From: Streptomyces sp. CBMA29
GTDB taxonomy: Bacteria; Actinomycetota; Actinomycetes; Streptomycetales; Streptomycetaceae
Assembly: GCF_014596445.1 (NCBI RefSeq)
Contig: NZ_MECL01000211.1
Location: 27,745-91,744 of the forward strand
Length of the DNA stretch: 64,000 bases
Direction of reading: 5' to 3'
The first letter of the stretch is position 1. Every line of letters begins with the position of its first letter. The notes beneath the pieces were generated by a model, which saw only the letters and a program-made list of their open reading frames with translations, was not told the origin of the DNA and did no database searches. This document shows, piece by piece, positions 1 to 7,497 of the stretch. The translations under genes were made by a program, and so were the position numbers.

Positions 1-459
1 CTTGCGAGGGTCGACGAGCAGGTAGAGCGGGATGCCCATGGCGGGGTAGTCGGCGGCCTTCTCGACGTAGTCGTTGTCCGGGTTGGACTCGGAGACCACC
101 TCGACCACGGCGAGCAGGTCGGCGGGGTCGACTGTCGATCTCGGCTCTTCCAGAATGTCGAGCGGGACGACAACGGCATCCGGTCGGCGCATCCGCCCCA
201 CCGCCGGGTGCTCCACTTCGGCACCTGACTGGGCGACGATGTCACGGTCCGGATGCGTGGCCGGGAGCTGAGCGTTCATCTGACGCACGACGCGGGTGGC
301 GATGGCCTCGTGACGGTTGACCGGGCTCATCATCACGACGACCCCGGCAGCTCCGATCTCGATCGCCCAGGCACCTTGCATGCGGTCCGCCAGTGGCCAG
401 AGCTCCTCCGCGATCTTCCGCATACGTGCGTAGACCTGCGGGTCCACTGCTTCAGTCAC
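1..459 (-). CDS. Uma2-family (DUF820) PD-(D/E)XK nuclease, 3' end outside window
   Basis: The reading frame runs off the left edge, so only about 153 N-terminal residues are seen. The start is GTG at 459, with GGAGG a few bases upstream. The translation has the Uma2 pattern: an N-terminal helical part, 'MSPVNRHEAIATRVV', then 'RRPDAVVV', 'LLAVVEVVSES' and 'YVEKAADYPAMGIPLYLLVD', giving the Asp and Glu expected for a PD-(D/E)XK fold. Uma2 proteins are abundant in Streptomyces and mostly uncharacterised; nuclease activity is inferred from fold alone. It lies divergent to the phosphoesterase at 812. No operon partner is visible because the downstream side is cut off. Confidence 0.85.
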   Translation of the reverse strand, partial: MTEAVDPQVYARMRKIAEELWPLADRMQGAWAIEIGAAGVVVMMSPVNRHEAIATRVVRQMNAQLPATHPDRDIVAQSGAEVEHPAVGRMRRPDAVVVPLDILEEPRSTVDPADLLAVVEVVSESNPDNDYVEKAADYPAMGIPLYLLVDPRK

Positions 460-681
460 GACTCCTCCGTGCGCTGGGGTCAACCGGCAACCGAGCCAGT
501 GATGGGCCCCGACCGGCTGGCGGGGTTGCTACTGAGAGTCTGCATGCCACCGCGGGCATCGCCAAGGCGGAGTTGTTTGCCCATCGCCCCTCACGCCCTA
601 CCTCGCGGGGCTCACCGGCGTGGCCTGATCTCGTCGGTTGGGTGGTGGTCGGGGCGGGGCGGGGCGTTCCCCTTGGGGGGT

Positions 682-707
682 GGACTCCGTACGTTCGTAC
701 GGAGTCC
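682..707. promoter_or_regulatory. Perfect inverted repeat, 12-bp arms, in a divergent promoter region
   Basis: The arms GGACTCCGTACG and CGTACGGAGTCC are separated by TT. The repeat sits between the divergent Uma2 and phosphoesterase genes, about 100 bp before the latter, and has no T-run. An operator for a dimeric regulator is more likely than a terminator, but no cognate regulator is adjacent. Confidence 0.5.
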
Positions 708-811
708 GGGTCGCGTTCACCGAAGGGCGGATCAGCGAAGGCGGCGGGACGGTCGGTGTGTCCTGATATGTCTGGCGTGGGTGGCACGAGAGCGAAGGTG
801 GGATCGGGAGC

Positions 812-2716
812 ATGGAGCTGGCTGAGCGAGCGAAGAGCCGAGGGCGGGGGCGGGGCCGGATCGCGCTGGCCGCTTCGGCCCTGACCGCCACCGCCGTGCT
901 GGCCGTGGCGCCGGGGGCGTCCGGCGCTCCGGAACCCGAGGCCGCGACGGCCACGCCGGTCAGACACGTCGTGGTCGTCTTCGACGAGAACGTCTCCTTC
1001 GACCACTACTTCGGCACGTATCCGAAGGCCGCGAACACCGACGGCACCCGCTTCACGGCCGCCCGCGGCACCCCGGCGCCGGTGAACCTGCTCAGCGACG
1101 GCGCCCGGCTGCTGACGCACAACCCGAACCAGTACCAGCCGCGCCGCCTGAGCCCCTCGCAGGCGCTCACCTGCGACCAGAACCACAGCTACACGCCCGA
1201 GCAGGAGGCGTACAACGGCGGCGCGATGGACCAGTTCGTGCAGCACACGAGCAGCGACAAGTGCTCGGGGCTGTACGGGAGTCCGGGCCTGACGATGGAC
1301 TACTTCGACGGGAACACCGTCACCGCGCTGTGGAACTACGCCCAGAACTACACGCTGGGCGACAACAGTTTCGGCGACGTCTTCGGCCCCTCCACGCCCG
1401 GCGCGCTCGGCCTGGTCTCCGGGCAGACGCACGGCGGCGTCTCGATCGATCCGAAGACCGGCGAGCAGGTCCCGGTGGAGCGGTCCACGACCGTGCGCAG
1501 CCCCGACCCGACGACCGGGGTCGGCACCGTCATCACCGACCCGGACCCGGCGTACGACGACTGCTCGGACAACAACCGCACCGCGAGCGGCCAGCTCACC
1601 GCGATGCGCGGCCGTAACATCGGGGACCTGCTCAACGACAAGGGCGTGAGCTGGGGCTGGTTCCAGGGCGGCTTCGCGCCGACGTCCTCGCCGGGCGGCA
1701 CGGCGGTCTGCGGCGCGACCCACGCCAATGTGGGCGGCAACGCGTCGGTGGACTACTCGCCGCACCACGAGCCGTTCCAGTACTACGAGTCGACGGCGAA
1801 CCCGCACCACCTGCCGCCGACCTCCGCCGCGATGATCGGCCGCCAGGACCGGGCCAACCACCAGTACGACCTGACCGACTTCGACACGGCGCTCGCGGCC
1901 GGGAATCTGCCCGCGGTGTCGTTCCTGAAGGCGGCGCAGTACCAGGACGGGCACGCGGGCTACTCCGACCCGCTGGACGAGCAGCACTTCCTGGTCCGCG
2001 AGATCAACGCGGTCCAGCGGTCGCCGCAGTGGGCGAGCACGGCGGTGGTCGTGGCGTACGACGACTCCGACGGCTGGTACGACCAGGTCGCCGCCGCGAT
2101 CACCAACGGTTCCACCGACGCGGGCGCGGACACCGCGATGTGCGCCGACGGGCCGCCCGCGGCGGGCGGCTACCTCGACCGCTGCGGTCCGGGCCCGCGG
2201 CTGCCGCTGCTGGTCGTGTCCCCTTACACCCGGCGCAATCACGTCGAGCACGCGCTGACCACCCAGTCGTCCGTCCTGCGCTTCATCGAGGACAACTGGG
2301 GGACGGGCCGGATCGGCGACGGCTCCTTCGACGCGACCGCGCACCCGCTCGACCCGATGTTCGACTTCGCCCGGCCCCAGCAGCGCGCGGTGCTGCTGAA
2401 CGCGGACGGCTCGGTCGCGAAGACCGTGCCGGTGCGGGTGGCGCCCGGCCGCAGGACCCCGCTGCCGGAAGGCGCGTCGGGCGGTACGGCGAGCGGTACG
2501 AGCAGCGGTGCGGCGAGCGGTACAGCCAGCGGTACGACCAGCGGTGCGGCGTCGGACGCCGACGCCACGACGTCGGGTCCGGGTACGGGGGCACCCGCCG
2601 CCTCGGGGCCGAGCACCCGCCTGACCGGCACGGAGATCGCCGGCGGCTCCGCCCTGGTGGTGCTGCTGGCGGCGGCGGGCGGCACATGGCTGCTGCTGCG
2701 GCGCCGCAGGACATGA
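812..2716 (+). CDS. Secreted, membrane-anchored phosphoesterase (PF04185, acid phosphatase/phospholipase C type)
   Basis: 634 residues. ATG at 812 follows GGGAG. Residues 1-38 form a signal peptide: basic start, hydrophobic core, ASGA cleavage region. The phosphoesterase domain covers about 47-500 and shows family motifs: 'VVVVFDENVSFDHYFGTYP', 'DNSFGDVFGPSTPG', 'VVAYDDSDGWYD' and 'LPLLVVSPYTRRNHVEH'. Residues about 535-600 are a Ser/Gly/Ala/Thr-rich linker with repeated SGTASG-like units. The protein ends with a hydrophobic segment and RRRRT, so it is probably held at the outer membrane face or wall. The tail looks like a sorting signal, but no clean LPxTG or LAxTG motif precedes it. The substrate (phospholipid or phosphate ester) cannot be told from sequence. 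Confidence 0.9.
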   Translation: MELAERAKSRGRGRGRIALAASALTATAVLAVAPGASGAPEPEAATATPVRHVVVVFDENVSFDHYFGTYPKAANTDGTRFTAARGTPAPVNLLSDGARLLTHNPNQYQPRRLSPSQALTCDQNHSYTPEQEAYNGGAMDQFVQHTSSDKCSGLYGSPGLTMDYFDGNTVTALWNYAQNYTLGDNSFGDVFGPSTPGALGLVSGQTHGGVSIDPKTGEQVPVERSTTVRSPDPTTGVGTVITDPDPAYDDCSDNNRTASGQLTAMRGRNIGDLLNDKGVSWGWFQGGFAPTSSPGGTAVCGATHANVGGNASVDYSPHHEPFQYYESTANPHHLPPTSAAMIGRQDRANHQYDLTDFDTALAAGNLPAVSFLKAAQYQDGHAGYSDPLDEQHFLVREINAVQRSPQWASTAVVVAYDDSDGWYDQVAAAITNGSTDAGADTAMCADGPPAAGGYLDRCGPGPRLPLLVVSPYTRRNHVEHALTTQSSVLRFIEDNWGTGRIGDGSFDATAHPLDPMFDFARPQQRAVLLNADGSVAKTVPVRVAPGRRTPLPEGASGGTASGTSSGAASGTASGTTSGAASDADATTSGPGTGAPAASGPSTRLTGTEIAGGSALVVLLAAAGGTWLLLRRRRT

Positions 2717-2749
2717 CGGCCCGGCCGCCCGTGCTCCGCCGGACAGATC

Positions 2750-2766
2750 CTGGGGCGTGTCCCCAG
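2750..2766 (+). terminator. Short GC hairpin after phosphoesterase gene
   Basis: CTGGGG and CCCCAG flank a 5-nt loop about 33 bp after the stop codon. There is no T-run, so this is a weak terminator candidate. Confidence 0.3.
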
Positions 2767-2897
2767 CCAGACCTTCATCTTCTAAGCGGATGATTGGGAC
2801 AACAGGCCGTCTGATTACGCCATCTGATGGATAGACTCCCGTGATTGCACACTTGTGACCGTCGGTGCGGGCTGCGGGCTGGGGAGGGCAAAGACGC

Positions 2898-3062
2898 ATG
2901 GCGCAGGCGAAGAAGATCACCATGTACGTACTGGTGATCTTCATCCTCTACACGATCATCAATCAGCCGGCCCGAGCCGCTGATCTCGTCCAGGTAGGCT
3001 TCCAGGGCATATCGAACGCCGCGAAGAGCATCGGGAAGTTCATGCACGACCTGGCCAACTGA
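2898..3062 (+). CDS. Conserved small membrane-associated protein, 54 aa
   Basis: Start chosen at ATG 2898, with GGGGAGG about 10 bp upstream. The product begins MAQAKKITMYV, then has one hydrophobic segment at about residues 8-22 ('MYVLVIFILYTII'). The rest is amphipathic, with 'DLVQVGFQGISNAAKSIG'. I recognise this as a small protein type widespread in Streptomyces, but know of no function. An earlier in-frame start at 2865 would add 11 residues and has no ribosome-binding site. Confidence 0.75.
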   Translation: MAQAKKITMYVLVIFILYTIINQPARAADLVQVGFQGISNAAKSIGKFMHDLAN

Positions 3063-3145
3063 CCGGCGGGCCGTCCCGGCCGCTCCGGCGGCGCACCATC
3101 AGTACCCAGCGGCACGCGGCGGCATGCCGGCGGCGAGGGAGTCCC

Positions 3146-3439
3146 ATGATCCGGCATCTGGTCCTGTTCAGGCTCAACGAGGGCGTGCGGCAGGACGAAC
3201 CGCGTGTCCAGGCGGGCGCGCGGGCCTTCGCCGAGCTCGGCGGGAAGGTGCCGGAAACGCTCTCCTGGGAGTGCGGCTGGAACATCACGGACCGCCCGAT
3301 CGCCTACGACTTCGCCATCAATTCCGCCGTCGCGGACGCGGCGGCGCTGACGGCGTATCTCGAACACCCGGAGCACCGGGCGGCCGTCGCGCTCTGGGCG
3401 GAGTTCGCCACCTGGGTGATCGCGGACCTGGAGATCTGA
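3146..3439 (+). CDS. Dabb-domain (stress-responsive A/B barrel) protein
   Basis: 97 residues, ATG preceded by GAGGGAG. The whole protein is one Dabb/ferredoxin-like alpha-beta barrel: 'MIRHLVLFRLNEGV' at the start, 'YDFAINSAVADAAALTAYLEHPEH' in the middle and 'WVIADLEI' at the end. These small dimeric proteins occur as stress proteins and as cyclases or accessory domains; no catalytic role can be assigned here. A terminator follows at 3471, so the gene is probably its own unit between the small membrane protein and the sigma factors. Confidence 0.9.
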   Translation: MIRHLVLFRLNEGVRQDEPRVQAGARAFAELGGKVPETLSWECGWNITDRPIAYDFAINSAVADAAALTAYLEHPEHRAAVALWAEFATWVIADLEI

Positions 3440-3470
3440 CCTCCCGGCCGAGCGCACGACAAGCGTTCGC

Positions 3471-3501
3471 GCGCCCCCCGCCGACCGGTGGGGGGCGTTT
3501 T
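3471..3501 (+). terminator. Rho-independent terminator after Dabb gene
   Basis: CGCCCCCC (3472-3479) pairs with GGGGGGCG (3490-3497), followed by TTTT. It lies 32 bp after the Dabb stop. Confidence 0.85.
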
Positions 3502-3690
3502 CGCACCCCCTGAGCCCCCCTCGCGCGCCGCCTCCGCGCACCCTTCGCTCCGGATTCACACCGCCGGACGGGGGACTTCCGGGCCGCCGGTTCGTACAAC
3601 ACGGCAATATGCGGTGCTTGCACAAAGCGGACATGAATTGTGATGCTATGACCGCTTTTGCCGGATGAGTGGACCGATGAGGGGTGTGGT

Positions 3691-4518
3691 GTGCCGGTGT
3701 CGGCCCATACGGCGTCAACAACGTATCCCCGAGGCAGAACCCGTACGCCCAGTGCCAACGCGGCGGACGCGAGAGCGCTCACCCAGGTGCTCTTCGAGCA
3801 GATCACCAAGCTGGAGCCCGGCACTCCCGAGCACGCACGGGTGCGGGCCGCGCTGATCGAGGTGAATCTGCCGCTGGTGCGCTACGCGGCGGCCCGCTTC
3901 AGGAGCCGCAACGAGCCGATGGAGGACGTGGTCCAGGTCGGCACGATCGGCCTGATCAACGCGATCGACCGGTTCGACCCGGAGCGCGGCGTCCAGTTCC
4001 CGACCTTCGCGATGCCGACCGTGGTCGGCGAGATCAAACGTTACTTCAGGGACAACGTGCGGACCGTGCACGTGCCGCGCCGCCTGCACGAGCTGTGGGT
4101 CCAGGTGAGCGGCGCGATCGAGGACCTGACCGTGCTGCACGGCAGGTCGCCGACGACGGCCGAGATCGCCGAACGGCTCAAGCTCGCCGAGGAGGAGGTG
4201 CTGGCCTGCCTGGAGGCGGGCCGCGCCTACCACGCGACCTCGCTGGAGGCGGCGCAGGAGGGCGACGGTGCGCCGGGGCTGCTCGACCGGCTCGGCTACG
4301 AGGACCCCGCGCTGTCCGGCGTCGAGCACCGCGACCTCGTCCGCCATCTTCTGGTCCAACTTCCCGAGCGGGAGCGGCGGATCCTGCTGCTCCGCTACTT
4401 CGGCAACCTGACGCAGTCACAGATCAGTGCGGAACTGGGGGTTTCGCAGATGCACGTGTCCCGTCTGCTGTCCCGGAGCTTCGCGCGGCTGAGGTCCGCA
4501 AACCAGCTCGAAGCGTAG
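3691..4518 (+). CDS. sigF: RNA polymerase sigma factor, SigB/SigF/SigG family (SigF-like)
   Basis: 275 residues from GTG 3691, which has GAGGGG 7 bp upstream; an ATG at 3658 lacks a good ribosome-binding site. Region 2 spans about 50-125 with 'LPLVRYAAARFRSRNEPMEDVVQVGTIGL' and 'FPTFAMPTVVGEIKRYFRD'. Region 3 follows ('VPRRLHELWVQV'), and region 4 ends with the helix-turn-helix 'LTQSQISAELGVSQMHVSRLLSRSF'. From memory it closely resembles S. coelicolor SigF (SCO4035), needed for spore maturation, whose gene also has a sigma-factor neighbour (sigN). This family is normally held by an RsbW-type anti-sigma factor; none is adjacent. Confidence 0.9.
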   Translation: MPVSAHTASTTYPRGRTRTPSANAADARALTQVLFEQITKLEPGTPEHARVRAALIEVNLPLVRYAAARFRSRNEPMEDVVQVGTIGLINAIDRFDPERGVQFPTFAMPTVVGEIKRYFRDNVRTVHVPRRLHELWVQVSGAIEDLTVLHGRSPTTAEIAERLKLAEEEVLACLEAGRAYHATSLEAAQEGDGAPGLLDRLGYEDPALSGVEHRDLVRHLLVQLPERERRILLLRYFGNLTQSQISAELGVSQMHVSRLLSRSFARLRSANQLEA

Positions 4519-4685
4519 CTGAAGAGGATTAAGTCACCTGCACAGATATGTCGACATGGCGCTACAGCGTGTTGCCGACATGTGACATTCTGCGGGTACC
4601 GCGTTTGTCGCGAGCCGGCCTCCGGTATTCCAGTGGAGGAACAACCGTCGCTCGCGACACCCGTCCGCGACCTCAAGGGGGTGGC

Positions 4686-5528
4686 ATGTCCGTACAGGTG
4701 GGCAGTCCCAAGGTGCTCAAGCCCGACACGGCGACCGCACCGCACGATGCTCTTCACGGCGAGGCCATCGACACCCGCACGCTGTCCCGATCGCTGTTCC
4801 TGCGCCTCGCGGAACTGCCGGTGGACAGCCCGGAACGCACCTATGTACGTGACACGCTCATCGAGCTGAATCTGCCGCTCGTGCGGTACGCCGCCGCTCG
4901 CTTCCGCAGTCGGAACGAGCCGATGGAGGACATCGTCCAGGTCGGCACGATCGGCCTGATCAAGGCGATCGACCGCTTCGACTGCGAGCGCGGGGTGGAG
5001 TTCCCGACCTTCGCGATGCCGACGATCGTCGGTGAGGTGAAGCGATTCTTCCGCGACACCTCCTGGTCGGTCCGGGTACCGCGCCGCCTCCAGGAACTGC
5101 GGCTGGCGCTCACCAAGGCCAGCGACGACCTCTCCCAGAAACTGGACAGGTCGCCGACGGTCGCCGAACTGGCGGTCTGCCTCGGGGTGTCGGAGGAGGA
5201 CGTCGTCGACGGCCTCGCGGTGGGCAACGCGTACACCGCCAGCTCGCTGGACTCCCCGCCGCCCGAGGACGACGGCGGCGAGGGCACCCTCGCGGACCGC
5301 CTCGGCTACGAGGACACCGCGCTCGAAGGCGTCGAGTACCGCGAGTCGCTGAAGCCGCTGCTGGCCCAACTGCCGCCGCGCGAACGCCAGATCATCATGC
5401 TGCGGTTCTTCGCGAACATGACGCAGTCGCAGATCGGCGAGGAGGTCGGCATCTCCCAGATGCACGTCTCCCGGCTGCTCACCCGCACCCTCGCACAGCT
5501 CCGTGACGGCCTCACCGCAGAGGCATGA
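4686..5528 (+). CDS. Second RNA polymerase sigma factor of SigB/SigF family (SigN-like paralog)
   Basis: 280 residues from ATG 4686, with AAGGGGG about 5 bp upstream; an upstream ATG at 4548 is less likely. It is a clear paralog of the preceding sigma factor. Region 2 has 'AAARFRSRNEPMEDIVQVGTIGL' and 'FPTFAMPTIVGEVKRFFRD', and region 4 has 'MTQSQIGEEVGISQMHVSRLLTRTLAQL'. The intergenic gap of 167 bp suggests its own promoter. S. coelicolor sigN sits next to sigF, so this is probably its counterpart, but I cannot rule out another SigB paralog and leave the symbol blank. Stress or differentiation roles are inferred from the family. Confidence 0.88.
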   Translation: MSVQVGSPKVLKPDTATAPHDALHGEAIDTRTLSRSLFLRLAELPVDSPERTYVRDTLIELNLPLVRYAAARFRSRNEPMEDIVQVGTIGLIKAIDRFDCERGVEFPTFAMPTIVGEVKRFFRDTSWSVRVPRRLQELRLALTKASDDLSQKLDRSPTVAELAVCLGVSEEDVVDGLAVGNAYTASSLDSPPPEDDGGEGTLADRLGYEDTALEGVEYRESLKPLLAQLPPRERQIIMLRFFANMTQSQIGEEVGISQMHVSRLLTRTLAQLRDGLTAEA

Positions 5529-5535
5529 GGTGGCA

Positions 5536-5569
5536 CTGACGGGGTGGTGACGACCTGACACCCCGTCAG
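5536..5569 (+). terminator. Hairpin after second sigma gene
   Basis: Perfect arms CTGACGGGGTG (5536-5546) and CACCCCGTCAG (5559-5569) begin 8 bp after the stop codon and end 12 bp before the next start. There is no T-run. It could end the sigma transcript or act as an operator for the lipoprotein gene. Confidence 0.55.
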
Positions 5570-5581
5570 TAAACTGACGTG

Positions 5582-6403
5582 ATGGTCGCGTTGGTCTCGT
5601 ACGTCGCGTTGAGGAAGACCCAAGTCCAAGCCCGAGTCCAAGCCCTGCTGCGCACCACGGCTCCGGCGCTCGCCGCGCTGGGCCTGTTCGTCATGGCCAC
5701 CGGCTGCGCGGGGGGCGGCGGCACCGGCCATGTCGCGATCGGCGGCGTCGGCCCCTCCCCGAGCGCTCCCCACGACGTCCCCCCGGACGGCGACGTGATC
5801 CTGGTCCCGCTCGACGGCCCGGCCCCCGGCGCCCCGAAGCCGTCCCGTACGCCCTCGGGTACGGACACCGGCACGAGCGCGGGTCCGCGCACACCGTCCT
5901 CCGGAGCGCCCCGGTCGCCCTCCTCGCCCCACGGGACCCCCACGACCCCCGGCGGCCCCGGCAGCGGCTCGACAGCCCACGCGGGCGGCGGCACGGACTC
6001 CGGTACGGGCTCGGGCTCGGCCACGGGCGGCGGTACGGGGTCAGGCGGCACGGGCTCAGGCGGGTCCGGTGCGCCCGGCGGGGCCACGACGGCGCCGCCG
6101 TCGGCCGCGCGGCTGACCGTGAGCGCGCCCACGCGTACGGCGGACGCGGACCGCTGGTGCGAGAAGGTCGCCGTCACCTTCACCAACGCCGGGGGTCTGC
6201 CGGTGACGGCGGGCACCGTCACCTTCGGCACCCACGTCGTCGGCGGGCTCGGCGTCGACTGGGCGACCGTGGAGACGGCGAAGCCCGTACCGGTGCCACT
6301 GGCGGGCGGGGCGTCGCGCACCGCGTCCTGGGACCTGTGCGTGGACGCCTGGCGGGTGCCGCTGGGCATGCACATCGAGACCAGGGACGTCACGCTGTCC
6401 TGA
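5582..6403 (+). CDS. Probable lipoprotein with long Gly/Ser/Thr/Pro linker and C-terminal beta domain
   Basis: About 273 residues from ATG 5582; a GTG lies directly before it. A hydrophobic segment ends in 'FVMATGC', a lipobox-like site at about residue 42. Residues about 45-175 are low-complexity Gly/Ser/Thr/Pro and would act as a spacer through the cell wall. The last 95 residues form a compact domain with two cysteines ('DRWCEKVAVTF', 'SWDLCVDAWRV'), perhaps a disulfide-bonded beta sandwich. No family is recognised. The function may be surface binding; this is a guess from the architecture. Confidence 0.75.
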   Translation: MVALVSYVALRKTQVQARVQALLRTTAPALAALGLFVMATGCAGGGGTGHVAIGGVGPSPSAPHDVPPDGDVILVPLDGPAPGAPKPSRTPSGTDTGTSAGPRTPSSGAPRSPSSPHGTPTTPGGPGSGSTAHAGGGTDSGTGSGSATGGGTGSGGTGSGGSGAPGGATTAPPSAARLTVSAPTRTADADRWCEKVAVTFTNAGGLPVTAGTVTFGTHVVGGLGVDWATVETAKPVPVPLAGGASRTASWDLCVDAWRVPLGMHIETRDVTLS

Positions 6404-6537
6404 CCGGCGCCTTCACAGCGCGGGCCCGGCCCCGGCTACTCCCCCGAACCCTCCACGGACCTGTCTGCGGATGTCTGCGGCGATATGCCCCCGTTGGCAC
6501 ATCCTGCTGCGTAGGGACGGGCAGGGCGGGCGGGCGG

Positions 6538-6723
6538 TCAGCGCATCGCGAGCGCGACCACCGCGATGACCACGACCACCGCCACGATCACACCGATCAC
6601 CAGGCCGACCTTGCTGCGGCCCTGCGCCCGCTGCACCTCGGCGGCGGGCGGCTGCTCGTCGACGAAGGCACGGAACATCTGAGTGTTGCCGGCCGGGTCG
6701 TAGTTGTTCTCAGGGTTCGACAT
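6538..6723 (-). CDS. Small single-pass membrane protein, 61 aa
   Basis: Start chosen at ATG 6723, with AGGCGG upstream. The product begins MSNPENNYDPAGNTQMF, has a short hydrophilic part with 'VDEQPPAAEVQRAQGRSK', and ends in one long Val/Ile-rich transmembrane helix at about 40-60. The orientation would put the N-terminus in the cytoplasm. It is convergent with the lipoprotein gene at 5582 and divergent from the MarR gene. The function is unknown. Confidence 0.7.
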   Translation of the reverse strand: MSNPENNYDPAGNTQMFRAFVDEQPPAAEVQRAQGRSKVGLVIGVIVAVVVVIAVVALAMR

Positions 6724-6900
6724 GCCGCCTGACCCTAGCGTCTCGACGGAAGGCCCCGCACCCCCGCCCGGCACGGTGGCCACGCGACCTTCGGCCCGAG
6801 CCGTTCAGGCAACCCAGACACGTACCTCTTGGGCGGATACAGGCGGTTCCTTTGCTGAATCTTTGCCGCGATTCCGGGCAAAGAATTTGTCTGGCACAAC

Positions 6901-6917
6901 CAACTACTTTACAGTTG
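6901..6917. promoter_or_regulatory. Possible MarR operator region
   Basis: A comparatively AT-rich tract (about 6850-6980) precedes the MarR gene. It contains CAACT-7nt-AGTTG and the repeated words CAGGCAACC and TCACAG. Autoregulation by the adjacent MarR protein is inferred. Confidence 0.4.
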
Positions 6918-7002
6918 CTTCAGGCAACCAAAGATCACAGCGGACTCACAGGATCACAGACTCACAGGCAGCTCCCGCAGCGGAAGGACAGGTGACCGTC
7001 GC

Positions 7003-7485
7003 ATGGCGGACCGCGAGCAGTGCGTGGAACTCGCACACCAGCTCCGCGCCACCTTCGTCGTCAGCCGCGAGATCGCCCGGGGGATGCCGGCCGAGACCCC
7101 GCTCACGGCGGTCATGGTGCTCGGCGCCCTCGACCGCCACGGCGAGCTGCGGATGAGCAGGCTCGCCGAACTACTGGACGTCGACATGTCCGTGACGAGC
7201 CGTCATGTCGCCTTCGGCGTCGAGCGCGGCTGGATCGACCGGGCCCCCGACCCGCTGGACCGCCGCTCGCGGCTGCTGCGGCTCACCGAACACGGCACGC
7301 GGACACTGCGGTCCTCGTCCGACCGGGCCGCCGCCGTGGTCGCCGACCATCTGGCCGACTGGCCGGACGCCGACGTGGCCCGGCTCTCCGAACTTCTCGC
7401 CCGGCTGCGTGACAGCTTCGGCGACTGCCGCACCGCCACCGCGCGCCGCGGCGCCCACCACATAACGCGCGCCCAGACGGGCTGA
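7003..7485 (+). CDS. MarR-family transcriptional regulator
   Basis: 160 residues. The winged helix-turn-helix lies at about 40-105: 'ETPLTAVMVLGALDRHGELRMSRLAELLDVDMSVTSRHV' followed by the wing 'RAPDPLDRRSRLLRLTEHG', which carries the D-x-R-S/R motif typical of MarR. The gene ends 12 bp before the MFS exporter gene, so the two should be co-transcribed. By analogy with MarR/EmrR systems it would repress the exporter until a ligand binds; the ligand is unknown. Confidence 0.93.
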   Translation: MADREQCVELAHQLRATFVVSREIARGMPAETPLTAVMVLGALDRHGELRMSRLAELLDVDMSVTSRHVAFGVERGWIDRAPDPLDRRSRLLRLTEHGTRTLRSSSDRAAAVVADHLADWPDADVARLSELLARLRDSFGDCRTATARRGAHHITRAQTG

Positions 7486-7497
7486 AGAGGACTGAAG

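Noticed and set aside
452..2944. 830-codon open frame on the minus strand opposite the phosphoesterase
   Set aside because: Arg/Ala/Gly-rich, no domains; a mirror frame of a high-GC gene whose plus-strand product has a signal peptide and clear motifs.
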